From positions 1 to 13,783 of the forward strand of contig JAQBTZ010000008.1 of assembly GCA_027624675.1 (NCBI GenBank): a stretch of 13,783 nucleotides of DNA, read 5' to 3'. The notes under the pieces are model-generated. The model was not told the origin of the DNA, did not search any database, and saw only the letters and a list, made by a program, of their open reading frames with translations. A program made the translations under genes and the position numbers. This document shows positions 5,517-11,888 of the stretch, in pieces (within the stretch, counting starts at the first letter, position 1; every line of letters starts with the position of its first letter). This stretch comes from a bacterium (GTDB taxonomy: Bacteria > Patescibacteriota > WWE3 > 2-01-FULL-39-13 > JAQBTZ01).

Positions 5517-7868
5517 TTACTTTCTTGATCTAATTCTAATTTCTTCTTCAACTAATAATCTGTCTCTACCATATTTAAGTCTTGATAACTGCTTAACTGC
5601 TTCTGCTACTTTTGGGTCTCCTGCATTTTTTTGTGCCGAGATAAGCTCCCAATCTGTGTGTAAGCTAAACGGATCACTTGGTTGACCATTTATTAGTAAT
5701 TTTGTATATAGCTGACCGACAGGGTTATTTAACAAATCATTTGCATTAAAGTTAGGTTGAAAAAATTGTTCGAGATAGTTAGAGTCATCACTTCCAACTC
5801 TAAAGCTTGCTAAAGTTCCAACGTTACCAAATACAGCATTTTTAATATCATCACTAATTTGTGCTATAAACTGGTTAGCAACAATAAGATTTAGCCTATA
5901 CTTTCTTGCCTCTGACAATATCTGAACAAAGTCTGGGGTTGAAAAGTTCTGAAACTCATCTACATATAAATAAAAATCTTTTCTTTCACTTTCTGCTTGA
6001 TCAATTCTACTCATTGCTGCAGCTAAGATTCTTGGAACCAATATTAATCCTAAAAAGTTTGAGTTTTCCTCTCCAATTTTCCCTTTAGATAAATCAACAA
6101 GCAATATCTTTTGTTCATCCATTACCTTTCTAAAATCAATTGCACTTTTTCCTTGCCCTATAATATTACGCATTGTCTTTTCGGTAACAAATCTATCAAA
6201 CTTAGATACAAAGTATCCTAATGTTTCTGATTTATGAAAATCACTAGTTTGTGCTAGTTCTTGTGTCCAGTAACTTCGTACAAGATCATCAGTAATTAAT
6301 GGAATCTTGCTTTTTGCATACTCTGGGTCAATTAAAAGTTTTAATACCTCAACCATCGTGTTTCCTTCTTCATACATGGCTGTTAGCATAATGTTTCGAA
6401 CAGCACGCTCTAATCTTGGTCCAATAATACCTGTTCTGTTGGGGTCATAAAGTTTGTATAAAAGAGAGATAAAAGAGTTAATAATTAAATGTTTCTGGTC
6501 CTCAGTTTTTGCCTCTAATATATTAAGACCAAGTGGTCTTTCTTTATCTCCTGGATCAAACAAAATTACATCTTCTAGCCTTTCTTTAGGGATTAATGGC
6601 AACATATCAGCAATTGCAGAGCCGTGAGGGTCAATAAAAGCAACACCTTTACCAGCCTTAATATCTTGCATCGCCATAAATTTTAATAACTCTGACTTTC
6701 CAGTTCCAGTTTGCCCTATAACATACATGTGTCTTCGCCTATCGTCTTCTGATAAAAATACTTTTTGTGTTTCACCTCTAAACTCTGACTTACCTAAATA
6801 AAGTCCTTCTTTTGGTAAATCCTTTGGTGCAGGTGAAGTTCGAGACTTTATCCAGTTAATATTTGGGGTTTTTACCTCAACACTTGGAAAGTGGTAAATC
6901 GTTGCAAGCTCAGCAACATTTAAAACAAAGCTAGTCTTAAAAATAGGTAATGCAAGTTTTGGAATCTGAATATTGCTAGCTGGAAATACCCTATAAATTA
7001 AATCTCTAACTAAATTAAGCCTCTTAAAAATTGTTGCCTTAGAAAAAGTGTTATAGGTTGGATCTGTAAACTGAGAAAAAGAGTTAGCAACATTATCCAA
7101 ATTAACCTGTGCATTAAGCTCATCTTGTGCCGATGATATTATTCTAATGGTAACCTCAAACCCTACTTTCTTTATTTTCTCCTCTACACCCTTTAAAAAA
7201 CCCTCATCTATTTTTAAGTTTGCTTTTTCTGGATTATTATTTTGCTCGCGAACTGAATGAATAAAATTTCGACCTGCAACTCTCCAGTTATCCCCAGCTG
7301 GTTTAACTAATACTTGCAAAGCTAAACCCTCTCCTTCTGAAAGTTTGCTCATACTAGAAGTAACTAGGTTCATACTATCCGTTGTTAGATTTTCATAAAC
7401 CTGAACAGGATAATAGTCTGGTGAATTTAATTTAAGCGAGGTAACTTTTAAAAACTTTGACTTTGTAAAAATATCCCAAGGCTTACTAACCTCAATTTCA
7501 GCCTCAGGGTAAGCCGCATGAATTTGTTTCTCAACAAGTGCTACCCACTCGTTAGGCACAACCACATAAAAAGATATATTGTGCTCTGTTGCTACTATCT
7601 CTAAGCTGATATGGTCTTGTGGCTGAAAATAACTTTTAAATCCTGACTTTTTTATAGAATAAAAAGATGAAAAAAGTTGTTCTGCTGCTCCAAGCTCTAT
7701 CTCGTTATCTTTTGGTAGCCTAACTAATAGTACAGTCTGAAACTTTGCAGAAACTAAACGATTTTTATTACGGGTATACAAAACCCAAATATAAAATGTA
7801 ACAATCGAAAATATTAAGGTAAACAACAACCCAAATATTGTTACTAATAGCAGGTTTAAATCTAACAT
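5517..7868 (-). CDS. Membrane-anchored VirD4/TraG-like type IV secretion ATPase
   Basis: A 783-residue protein. Residues 5-30 are a hydrophobic membrane segment followed by YTRNKNR, placing the rest in the cytoplasm. Residues 35-345 form a long N-terminal region of the kind seen in CPR T4SS-type ATPases. The FtsK/HerA/VirD4-type motor follows: Walker A GQTGTGKS (385-392), FIDPHGS (411-417), Walker B FYLYVDEFQ (632-640, D637/E638), and VANQF (663-667, N665/Q666) as sensor. The C-terminal part resembles the TraM-recognition domain of TraD/TraG. Such motors move DNA or protein through a membrane. No VirB pilus or channel genes lie nearby, so the partner and substrate are unknown. The upstream gene ends 8 nt before its ATG. 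Confidence 0.92.
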   Translation of the reverse strand: MLDLNLLLVTIFGLLFTLIFSIVTFYIWVLYTRNKNRLVSAKFQTVLLVRLPKDNEIELGAAEQLFSSFYSIKKSGFKSYFQPQDHISLEIVATEHNISFYVVVPNEWVALVEKQIHAAYPEAEIEVSKPWDIFTKSKFLKVTSLKLNSPDYYPVQVYENLTTDSMNLVTSSMSKLSEGEGLALQVLVKPAGDNWRVAGRNFIHSVREQNNNPEKANLKIDEGFLKGVEEKIKKVGFEVTIRIISSAQDELNAQVNLDNVANSFSQFTDPTYNTFSKATIFKRLNLVRDLIYRVFPASNIQIPKLALPIFKTSFVLNVAELATIYHFPSVEVKTPNINWIKSRTSPAPKDLPKEGLYLGKSEFRGETQKVFLSEDDRRRHMYVIGQTGTGKSELLKFMAMQDIKAGKGVAFIDPHGSAIADMLPLIPKERLEDVILFDPGDKERPLGLNILEAKTEDQKHLIINSFISLLYKLYDPNRTGIIGPRLERAVRNIMLTAMYEEGNTMVEVLKLLIDPEYAKSKIPLITDDLVRSYWTQELAQTSDFHKSETLGYFVSKFDRFVTEKTMRNIIGQGKSAIDFRKVMDEQKILLVDLSKGKIGEENSNFLGLILVPRILAAAMSRIDQAESERKDFYLYVDEFQNFSTPDFVQILSEARKYRLNLIVANQFIAQISDDIKNAVFGNVGTLASFRVGSDDSNYLEQFFQPNFNANDLLNNPVGQLYTKLLINGQPSDPFSLHTDWELISAQKNAGDPKVAEAVKQLSRLKYGRDRLLVEEEIRIRSRK

Positions 7869-7876
7869 ATTTTAAT

Positions 7877-8206
7877 TTAAGTCAACTCTTGTGCATTTTT
7901 TGTAGGTACGGCAACCTGGCTAAGTTCTGAAACAAATTTCATAAAAATTGATTTAGCTTCTAATACAAATTTAGTTAACGAGACTGGTTTAGGTGTAGAC
8001 GATGACTGTGTTATAACTTCTGTATCAGTGTTTCCTTGATTTACCCCAGAGATAATCTGATCAGTACTTTTTAAGTTTTCAACTTTTTGAACTTGAGTAG
8101 AATGCAATGTTTCCGAAGATTTAGGAACAATACTTTCATAGCTAGTTATAGATTTTTTTTCAGGAGAATATGTAACTCTTTCAGATGATTGGGCAGAATT
8201 TATCAT
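7877..8206 (-). CDS. Small Ser/Thr-rich hypothetical protein upstream of the ATPase
   Basis: A 109-residue protein of unknown function. Residues 1-75 are rich in Ser, Thr, Gln, Glu and Lys and look disordered; residues 80-100 (SLTKFVLEAKSIFMKFVSEL) could form one amphipathic helix. There is no signal peptide or cysteine. The frame is open to a TTG at 8224, but the ATG at 8206 lies 6 nt after a TACAAT box, so I take the shorter form. It ends 8 nt before the VirD4-like ATPase, and may be an accessory or substrate-handling partner, but only position supports that. With no recognised homology, there is some chance it is fast-evolving and lineage-specific. Confidence 0.6.
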   Translation of the reverse strand: MINSAQSSERVTYSPEKKSITSYESIVPKSSETLHSTQVQKVENLKSTDQIISGVNQGNTDTEVITQSSSTPKPVSLTKFVLEAKSIFMKFVSELSQVAVPTKNAQELT

Positions 8207-8212
8207 ATAATG

Positions 8213-8218
8213 ATTGTA
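8213..8218 (-). promoter_or_regulatory. -10 box for the small protein/ATPase unit, predicted leaderless
   Basis: TACAAT (5 of 6 to consensus) on the - strand, then 6 nt (CATTAT), then the ATG at 8206. It lies in the 33-51 nt gap after the BRO-N gene, so the small protein and ATPase could be transcribed apart from BRO-N. No convincing -35 is seen. Confidence 0.5.
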
Positions 8219-8257
8219 TAACAATTTTGGATTTAGTTCTAGAATATAAGTAAATCC

Positions 8258-9040
8258 TTATGCAATCTTCAACTTCTTATTAATCTCGGGTTGTTGTAAG
8301 TAATTTTTATCTGAAACAATAGACTTACCAAGCCGTTTTTTAAGTTTTTCAACCCCTTTAGAATCTTCTGTTTTATGAATTTCAGTTGTTGCACGTTCAC
8401 CAAGCATTGTAAAAATAAGTTCAAAATCATCCATATGGTCTCGAAGGTTTTCTCTTTTTAATCCTTTTAGTTTTTTATACTGACCTGGAGTAATACCAAA
8501 AGTTGCCTTAGATATTTCAGAAGTTAAGATCTGATAATCTCGCTGTTCTTTTACACCTCTTTTTTGCCATTCGTCAGTTAATTCTTCTCGAATTATTATT
8601 CCACGCATACGTTTCTCTATCCAATCATCAGAATACCCCTTGGCTTTGTATAATGCTCTTGTTCTTTTTGTTGCAAGTTCTGGATCTTCTATCTCTTGAA
8701 CCCTTTCGTACCCGACCTTTGCAAGCCATCTTTTAAAAGGTTCGGCTTTGGGGGAGGGAATTGATTGGATTATTCGAAAAATACCTTCTGTATTAGCACA
8801 ATCCGTACTATATTTTTTACCATCTGAAGACTCTAATTTCAGTTGTCGACAAATTGTCGACAACTCAACACCACTTGATTTATTCTCTCGATCTTTCATG
8901 CGATACCAGTAATCACGAGGTTTATCACTATCTGTTAATACTTCGATTACATCAACAACACTAAACCACCACTCATTTTGATAGATAATTTTTCTTATTT
9001 TTTTCCCTTTAAAAACTGATATTTTAGTGATTGCAGGAAT
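8258..9040 (-). CDS. BRO-N domain protein (prophage antirepressor-like), probable ATT start
   Basis: Reading upstream of the first ATG (8899) in the same frame gives a clean BRO-N beginning: ISVFKGKKIRK, then NEWWFSVVDVIEVLTDSD and KPRDYWYR, running straight into MKDRENK. The ATG form (213 aa) would lack most of the BRO-N fold. The frame is open to a TAG at 9050-9052, with no ATG, GTG or TTG in between. The best start is ATT at 9040, giving about 260 aa. It sits 6 nt after an extended -10 box. BRO-N occupies roughly residues 7-105, with IIQSIPSPKAEPFKRWLAKV closing it; a conserved C-terminal domain follows (GYSDDWIEKRMRGI, LTDEWQKRGVKE, LKGLKRENLRDHM). The family binds DNA and is common in phages and CPR genomes; its role here is unknown. 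A non-initiating ATG mutation (pseudogene) is the alternative. Confidence 0.85.
   Translation of the reverse strand: MPAITKISVFKGKKIRKIIYQNEWWFSVVDVIEVLTDSDKPRDYWYRMKDRENKSSGVELSTICRQLKLESSDGKKYSTDCANTEGIFRIIQSIPSPKAEPFKRWLAKVGYERVQEIEDPELATKRTRALYKAKGYSDDWIEKRMRGIIIREELTDEWQKRGVKEQRDYQILTSEISKATFGITPGQYKKLKGLKRENLRDHMDDFELIFTMLGERATTEIHKTEDSKGVEKLKKRLGKSIVSDKNYLQQPEINKKLKIA
8841..8865. repeat. Perfect 25-bp palindrome holding two TTGTCGACAA sites
   Basis: The arms AGTTGTCGACAA (8841-8852) and TTGTCGACAACT (8854-8865) are exact reverse complements around one central base. Each arm includes a full copy of the 10-bp palindrome TTGTCGACAA (8843-8852 and 8854-8863), with centres 11 bp apart, about one helical turn. 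It lies within the BRO-N coding region, over the residues LSTICRQL. The G+C-containing core stands out in AT-rich DNA. It may be an operator for a dimeric regulator; codon constraint is a partial alternative explanation. Confidence 0.6.
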
Positions 9041-9046
9041 ATATAT

Positions 9047-9055
9047 ATTCTATCA
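9047..9055 (-). promoter_or_regulatory. BRO-N gene extended -10 box, predicted leaderless
   Basis: TGATAGAAT fits an extended -10 (TGn plus TAGAAT, 5 of 6). Six bases (ATATAT) then lead to the in-frame ATT at 9040. The spacing matches that of the sufS, cupin and small-protein genes, which supports 9040 as both transcript and protein start. Confidence 0.5.
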
Positions 9056-9075
9056 AATTTACATCAAGATATATT

Positions 9076-10053
9076 TTATTTTGTCTTTTTAGACTTAACG
9101 TAACTATTCATATACCTATAACTTAGGCTATCCTTAGAGTTTGTTGCTATCTGGTCTAATGCATTTTCACCAATTGACCCAAACGTAAATAACATCTTAA
9201 AAAACTTATTAAAATAAATTATATACGGAACCTCAAAATTTATAGTTTCTCCATACCATTTGTTTTTAAAGGTGGTAAAACCTAACCAGTTGCCTGTCTC
9301 TTTTTTAAATCTGTCATCTTTTAGCCCCTCTAAATCAAGTTTTTCAAATCCATCTTTTTTCAGTTGAGTAATTATCTCAATTAACAATTTATATGCAGCA
9401 TAAGTTTTTCGCCCTGTTTTGTAATTGCTATATGCATACATATAAAAAGCATTTTTATCATCCGAACAAAGTACTACTGCCCCTGCATTAACCTTGCCCT
9501 TATACCTTGTCTCAAACAGATAAAAATCATCTTTAAAAATACCTAGTTGTGAAACTAATGTTTTATGATTTTGTGGTGTAAATTTTTGCATCTTAGCTAC
9601 GTCCTTGTAGTTTGCAGTAAAATCTAATAATGCTTTATCCATCTCAGGACTTTCCCCTTTAAAGTAATGAAAAGTAACAGGTGATTTTTTAACACTCTGA
9701 CGTACATCTTTTGATGAACCTTTTAAAATATCCTCTACCGAGTTTTGTAAATCTACAATCTTAGTTTTTGTAGGTATTAGTGGCCAAGTATCAATATCTA
9801 TCTCAACACAAGTAGGTTTTTCACCTAACATATTTACCTGTGGCTCAATTTTTATAAAAAGAGGTTTATACTTTTTAAGTCTTTTAATGTCATTATCTGT
9901 TATCCAAAATTTAGGCCGCTGGATCTTAATTAAAGAACCAATAAGTGGCATTTTTCGAATTAAGGCTATATTCCCATTTTCAAGCTTTAAAGACGTCCAA
10001 CCTTTTCTTCCTATAAACTCTGCCCAATTTTCTGTTTGTCTTATATCTTTCAT
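9076..10053 (-). CDS. FemAB-family aminoacyltransferase, divergent copy
   Basis: A 325-residue protein of the FemAB/FemX group, which has paired GNAT-like domains and adds amino acids from aminoacyl-tRNA to the peptidoglycan stem peptide at the inner face of the membrane. The first half shows SSKDVRQSVKKS (about 113-124), the counterpart of the KxRYNIxxA block; the second half shows YMYAYSN, TYAAYKLLIEII, LDLEGLKDDR and LGFTTFKNKWYG, matching the family's G-x-x-(D/S) and FK-x-G-F/Y-G features. It is more divergent than the upstream neighbour, which it overlaps by 4 nt (ATGA), so the two are probably co-translated. The amino acid added is unknown. No membrane segment is certain; the hydrophobic stretch near IYFNKFFKMLFTFG may contact the membrane. 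Confidence 0.85.
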   Translation of the reverse strand: MKDIRQTENWAEFIGRKGWTSLKLENGNIALIRKMPLIGSLIKIQRPKFWITDNDIKRLKKYKPLFIKIEPQVNMLGEKPTCVEIDIDTWPLIPTKTKIVDLQNSVEDILKGSSKDVRQSVKKSPVTFHYFKGESPEMDKALLDFTANYKDVAKMQKFTPQNHKTLVSQLGIFKDDFYLFETRYKGKVNAGAVVLCSDDKNAFYMYAYSNYKTGRKTYAAYKLLIEIITQLKKDGFEKLDLEGLKDDRFKKETGNWLGFTTFKNKWYGETINFEVPYIIYFNKFFKMLFTFGSIGENALDQIATNSKDSLSYRYMNSYVKSKKTK

Positions 10054-11000
10054 CTTTTTAGTTCTACAAATTTTCTAAACAATGTATATGCCAAAACAAA
10101 TACTTTGTATACTGCAGAATTTACTACAAAGTCATAACTATCCATATACTCAACAACCTCAGCTCCAAACCCCAATTTAAATCTTGTTACCCCATAAAAT
10201 TTACTGCTTGGATTTGATAAATCTTTATCACTACCCCAAAAATCAAAGTAACTTGCTCCTTTTTGTTTTGCTAATTTAATCGATTCTGATGCTAGTAAAC
10301 TTGATGCTTGTAAGTTTTGATGATTTGTTGATGATCCTCCATACATATAGTTTCCGGCCCCTTTATAAAATGATAAAAACCAACTAGCTAATGCTTCACC
10401 TTTATATGTTGCAGTTAATATCGCACCTTTATCATCATCCTTAATAATTTTCCACGCTGTATAGTAAAATTCTCTTGATCTAATGTAATAATGTTGTCGC
10501 TTTGCAGTTGACTGCATTAAATCCCAAAACTCATCAAAATCTTTATCATTTTCTGCTACCTTAACTTTAACCTCATTTTTTATTGCATAATTAATATTGT
10601 ATCTAGTCTTACTCTTAAAATTTGCAAAAATTTCTTCTTCGGATTCTTGTAAATCAAGTAAGATATCGTATTTAGTAAACGTATCAGTTGGAGATTTTAC
10701 GCAGTTTTCACTTAAAGTTTTATTAAACTCAACAAATTTTTTGTTGTTACTATCTTTTATTACAAACGGGACATCAAACCTATATACAAATATATTTTTC
10801 TTTAATGCGACCTTTTTTAACTCATCAAAATTAATTTTATCTGGAGAAATTTTAGGAACATACGCAATATAAAAATTAATAAATGGAATTTTACTTAAAA
10901 TACAAACTAAACCATCAACATTAACTACTTTTGCACCTGTAGAATTTTTAATCTTTTCCCAGTAACTACTCTGAACTATATGTTTATCTAGTTTATACAT
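10050..11000 (-). CDS. FemAB-family peptidoglycan interpeptide bridge transferase
   Basis: A 316-residue FemAB-type transferase with clearer family features than the following copy: FKSKTRYNINYAIKN (about 128-142), GEALASWFLSFYKGAGNYMYGG (second GNAT core), ASSLLASESIKLAKQKG, YFDFWG and YGVTRFKLGFGAEVVEY near the end. These enzymes use aminoacyl-tRNA to extend the third residue of the cell-wall stem peptide, making or starting a cross-bridge, which implies a peptidoglycan wall with interpeptide bridges. The start ATG at 11000 is preceded by a TATAGT box 8 nt upstream. Its 3' end overlaps the second FemAB gene by ATGA. Two unequal copies in tandem suggest successive or alternative amino-acid additions, as with FemA/FemB, by analogy only. 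Confidence 0.92.
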   Translation of the reverse strand: MYKLDKHIVQSSYWEKIKNSTGAKVVNVDGLVCILSKIPFINFYIAYVPKISPDKINFDELKKVALKKNIFVYRFDVPFVIKDSNNKKFVEFNKTLSENCVKSPTDTFTKYDILLDLQESEEEIFANFKSKTRYNINYAIKNEVKVKVAENDKDFDEFWDLMQSTAKRQHYYIRSREFYYTAWKIIKDDDKGAILTATYKGEALASWFLSFYKGAGNYMYGGSSTNHQNLQASSLLASESIKLAKQKGASYFDFWGSDKDLSNPSSKFYGVTRFKLGFGAEVVEYMDSYDFVVNSAVYKVFVLAYTLFRKFVELKR

Positions 11001-11008
11001 TGTCTACA

Positions 11009-11014
11009 ACTATA
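11009..11014 (-). promoter_or_regulatory. Possible -10 box for the FemAB pair
   Basis: TATAGT on the - strand ends 8 nt before the ATG at 11000, and a TTGCAA at 11034-11039 could be a -35, although the 19-bp spacer is long. The 62-nt gap after rsmA leaves room for a promoter here. Moderate to weak support. Confidence 0.4.
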
Positions 11015-11018
11015 CTAT

Positions 11019-11034
11019 ATACCCTCTGGGGTAT
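11019..11034. repeat. Short inverted repeat in the FemAB promoter region
   Basis: ATACCC (11019-11024) and GGGTAT (11029-11034) are exact inverted arms around TCTG, lying between the candidate -35 and -10 of the FemAB unit and 29 nt after the rsmA stop. No T-run follows in the direction of transcription, so an operator fits better than an intrinsic terminator. Confidence 0.4.
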
Positions 11035-11062
11035 TGCAAGCGACTAAACTCGCAGTAGCTCA

Positions 11063-11812
11063 TTAAGTCTTGTGGTATAAATTGATAAGCTGTGTAAGTG
11101 TAAGCTCTTGTGGTCTTGCTGTAGGATTAATTCCTGCTTGTTGTAATTCGTCTGTTGAAAACGTTTTATTTAGCATTTTTCTTCGATTTGAAAATGCCTT
11201 ATGTAAAAACCCTTTAAACTTTTTTAGGTTTATAACTGGTTGTATGGGTTTTAATGTAAGTAACAATAACGCAGAATGCACCTTTGGTGCAGGATTAAAC
11301 GCTTCTGGCCCTATAATCTTAACTATTTGTGAATCATAAAAAAGCTCTACCATACTAGACATATATGTACCTTGACCAACCCCACCAACTATTTTTTCAG
11401 CAACCTCTTTTTGTAAAACGATACAAACTATACTTGGTCTAATATTCTCAAATAAAATTTTATGTATAAGTGGGCTACTAATCTGATAAGGAATAGACCC
11501 GACAACCTTATACGCCTTTCCACCTACTAAACTACCAAAACTTGCATCAAGTACACTATTACTTTCTAATTGAAAGTTTAACTTGCTCTTAAATCTTTCC
11601 TTTAGTGCAGGTATTAAATCCTTATCAATCTCAACACCAATAATCTGTGCACCAGTTTCAATCAACTTTTCAGTAACTATACCTGTTCCGGAACCTGGTT
11701 CTATTACTAAATCATCTAATAATATATCTGCACTTTCGACAATTAAGCTAACTATCTCTTTATCTAATAAGAAATTTTGGCCTAAATTTTTTTTAGGTTT
11801 CACCTGTTCCAT
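11063..11812 (-). CDS. rsmA: 16S rRNA dimethyladenosine transferase RsmA (KsgA)
   Basis: A 249-residue SAM-dependent methyltransferase that dimethylates two adjacent adenines in the 3' terminal helix of 16S rRNA during 30S assembly. It shows KKNLGQNFLLD (7-17), SAM-binding EPGSGTG (38-44), acidic E61 in GVEID, the catalytic motif GSIPYQISSP (105-114), and near the end SNRRKMLNKTF and ARPQELTLTQLINLY. Length is near normal for the family. The frame is open to a GTG at 11848, and ATGs occur at 11821 and 11812. I choose 11812 because a perfect TATAAT (11820-11825) ends 7 nt before it, and the family usually starts just before the KxxLGQNFL block. The GTG would lie in the CIRCE operator. The gene is divergent from hrcA. 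Confidence 0.95.
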   Translation of the reverse strand: MEQVKPKKNLGQNFLLDKEIVSLIVESADILLDDLVIEPGSGTGIVTEKLIETGAQIIGVEIDKDLIPALKERFKSKLNFQLESNSVLDASFGSLVGGKAYKVVGSIPYQISSPLIHKILFENIRPSIVCIVLQKEVAEKIVGGVGQGTYMSSMVELFYDSQIVKIIGPEAFNPAPKVHSALLLLTLKPIQPVINLKKFKGFLHKAFSNRRKMLNKTFSTDELQQAGINPTARPQELTLTQLINLYHKT

Positions 11813-11819
11813 AGTTCTC

Positions 11820-11825
11820 ATTATA
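11820..11825 (-). promoter_or_regulatory. rsmA -10 box, predicted leaderless
   Basis: A perfect TATAAT on the - strand, then 7 nt (GAGAACT), then the ATG at 11812. With a 17-bp spacer the -35 would be 11843-11848 (GTGCTA), a poor match that falls inside the left arm of the CIRCE element. HrcA bound there could therefore affect rsmA. Confidence 0.55.
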
Positions 11826-11841
11826 TCTTGAATCCAAATAT

Positions 11842-11868
11842 TTAGCACTCACTTTACAGGGTTGATAA
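11842..11868. promoter_or_regulatory. CIRCE operator (HrcA binding site), right arm degenerate
   Basis: The CIRCE consensus is TTAGCACTC, 9 nt, GAGTGCTAA. The left arm is perfect (TTAGCACTC, 11842-11850). After exactly 9 nt the right arm reads GGTTGATAA (11860-11868), 6 of 9 bases to consensus. Its place directly before hrcA, the gene for its repressor, is where CIRCE is expected. It spans the hrcA -35 (TTTACA) and the likely rsmA -35, so it could repress both directions. Confidence 0.8.
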
Positions 11869-11881
11869 ACAAAGGTAATAT
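11853..11881 (+). promoter_or_regulatory. hrcA operon promoter
   Basis: A -35 TTTACA (11853-11858) and -10 TAATAT (11876-11881) are separated by exactly 17 bp. The hrcA ATG (11889) follows 7 nt after the -10 box, again predicting a leaderless or nearly leaderless mRNA. The -35 lies in the CIRCE spacer, so HrcA binding should block RNA polymerase. Confidence 0.65.
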
Positions 11882-11888
11882 AAAAAGT

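Noticed and set aside
8258..9040. A prophage or mobile element around the BRO-N gene
   Set aside because: No integrase, att-like repeats, transposase or other phage genes flank it, and base composition does not visibly change.
11019..11034. Inverted repeat as an intrinsic terminator of rsmA
   Set aside because: The stem is only 6 bp and is followed by mixed sequence rather than a T-run, so termination is not supported.
11070..11831. Two + strand open frames opposite rsmA
   Set aside because: They are antisense shadows of a clear RsmA with all methyltransferase motifs.
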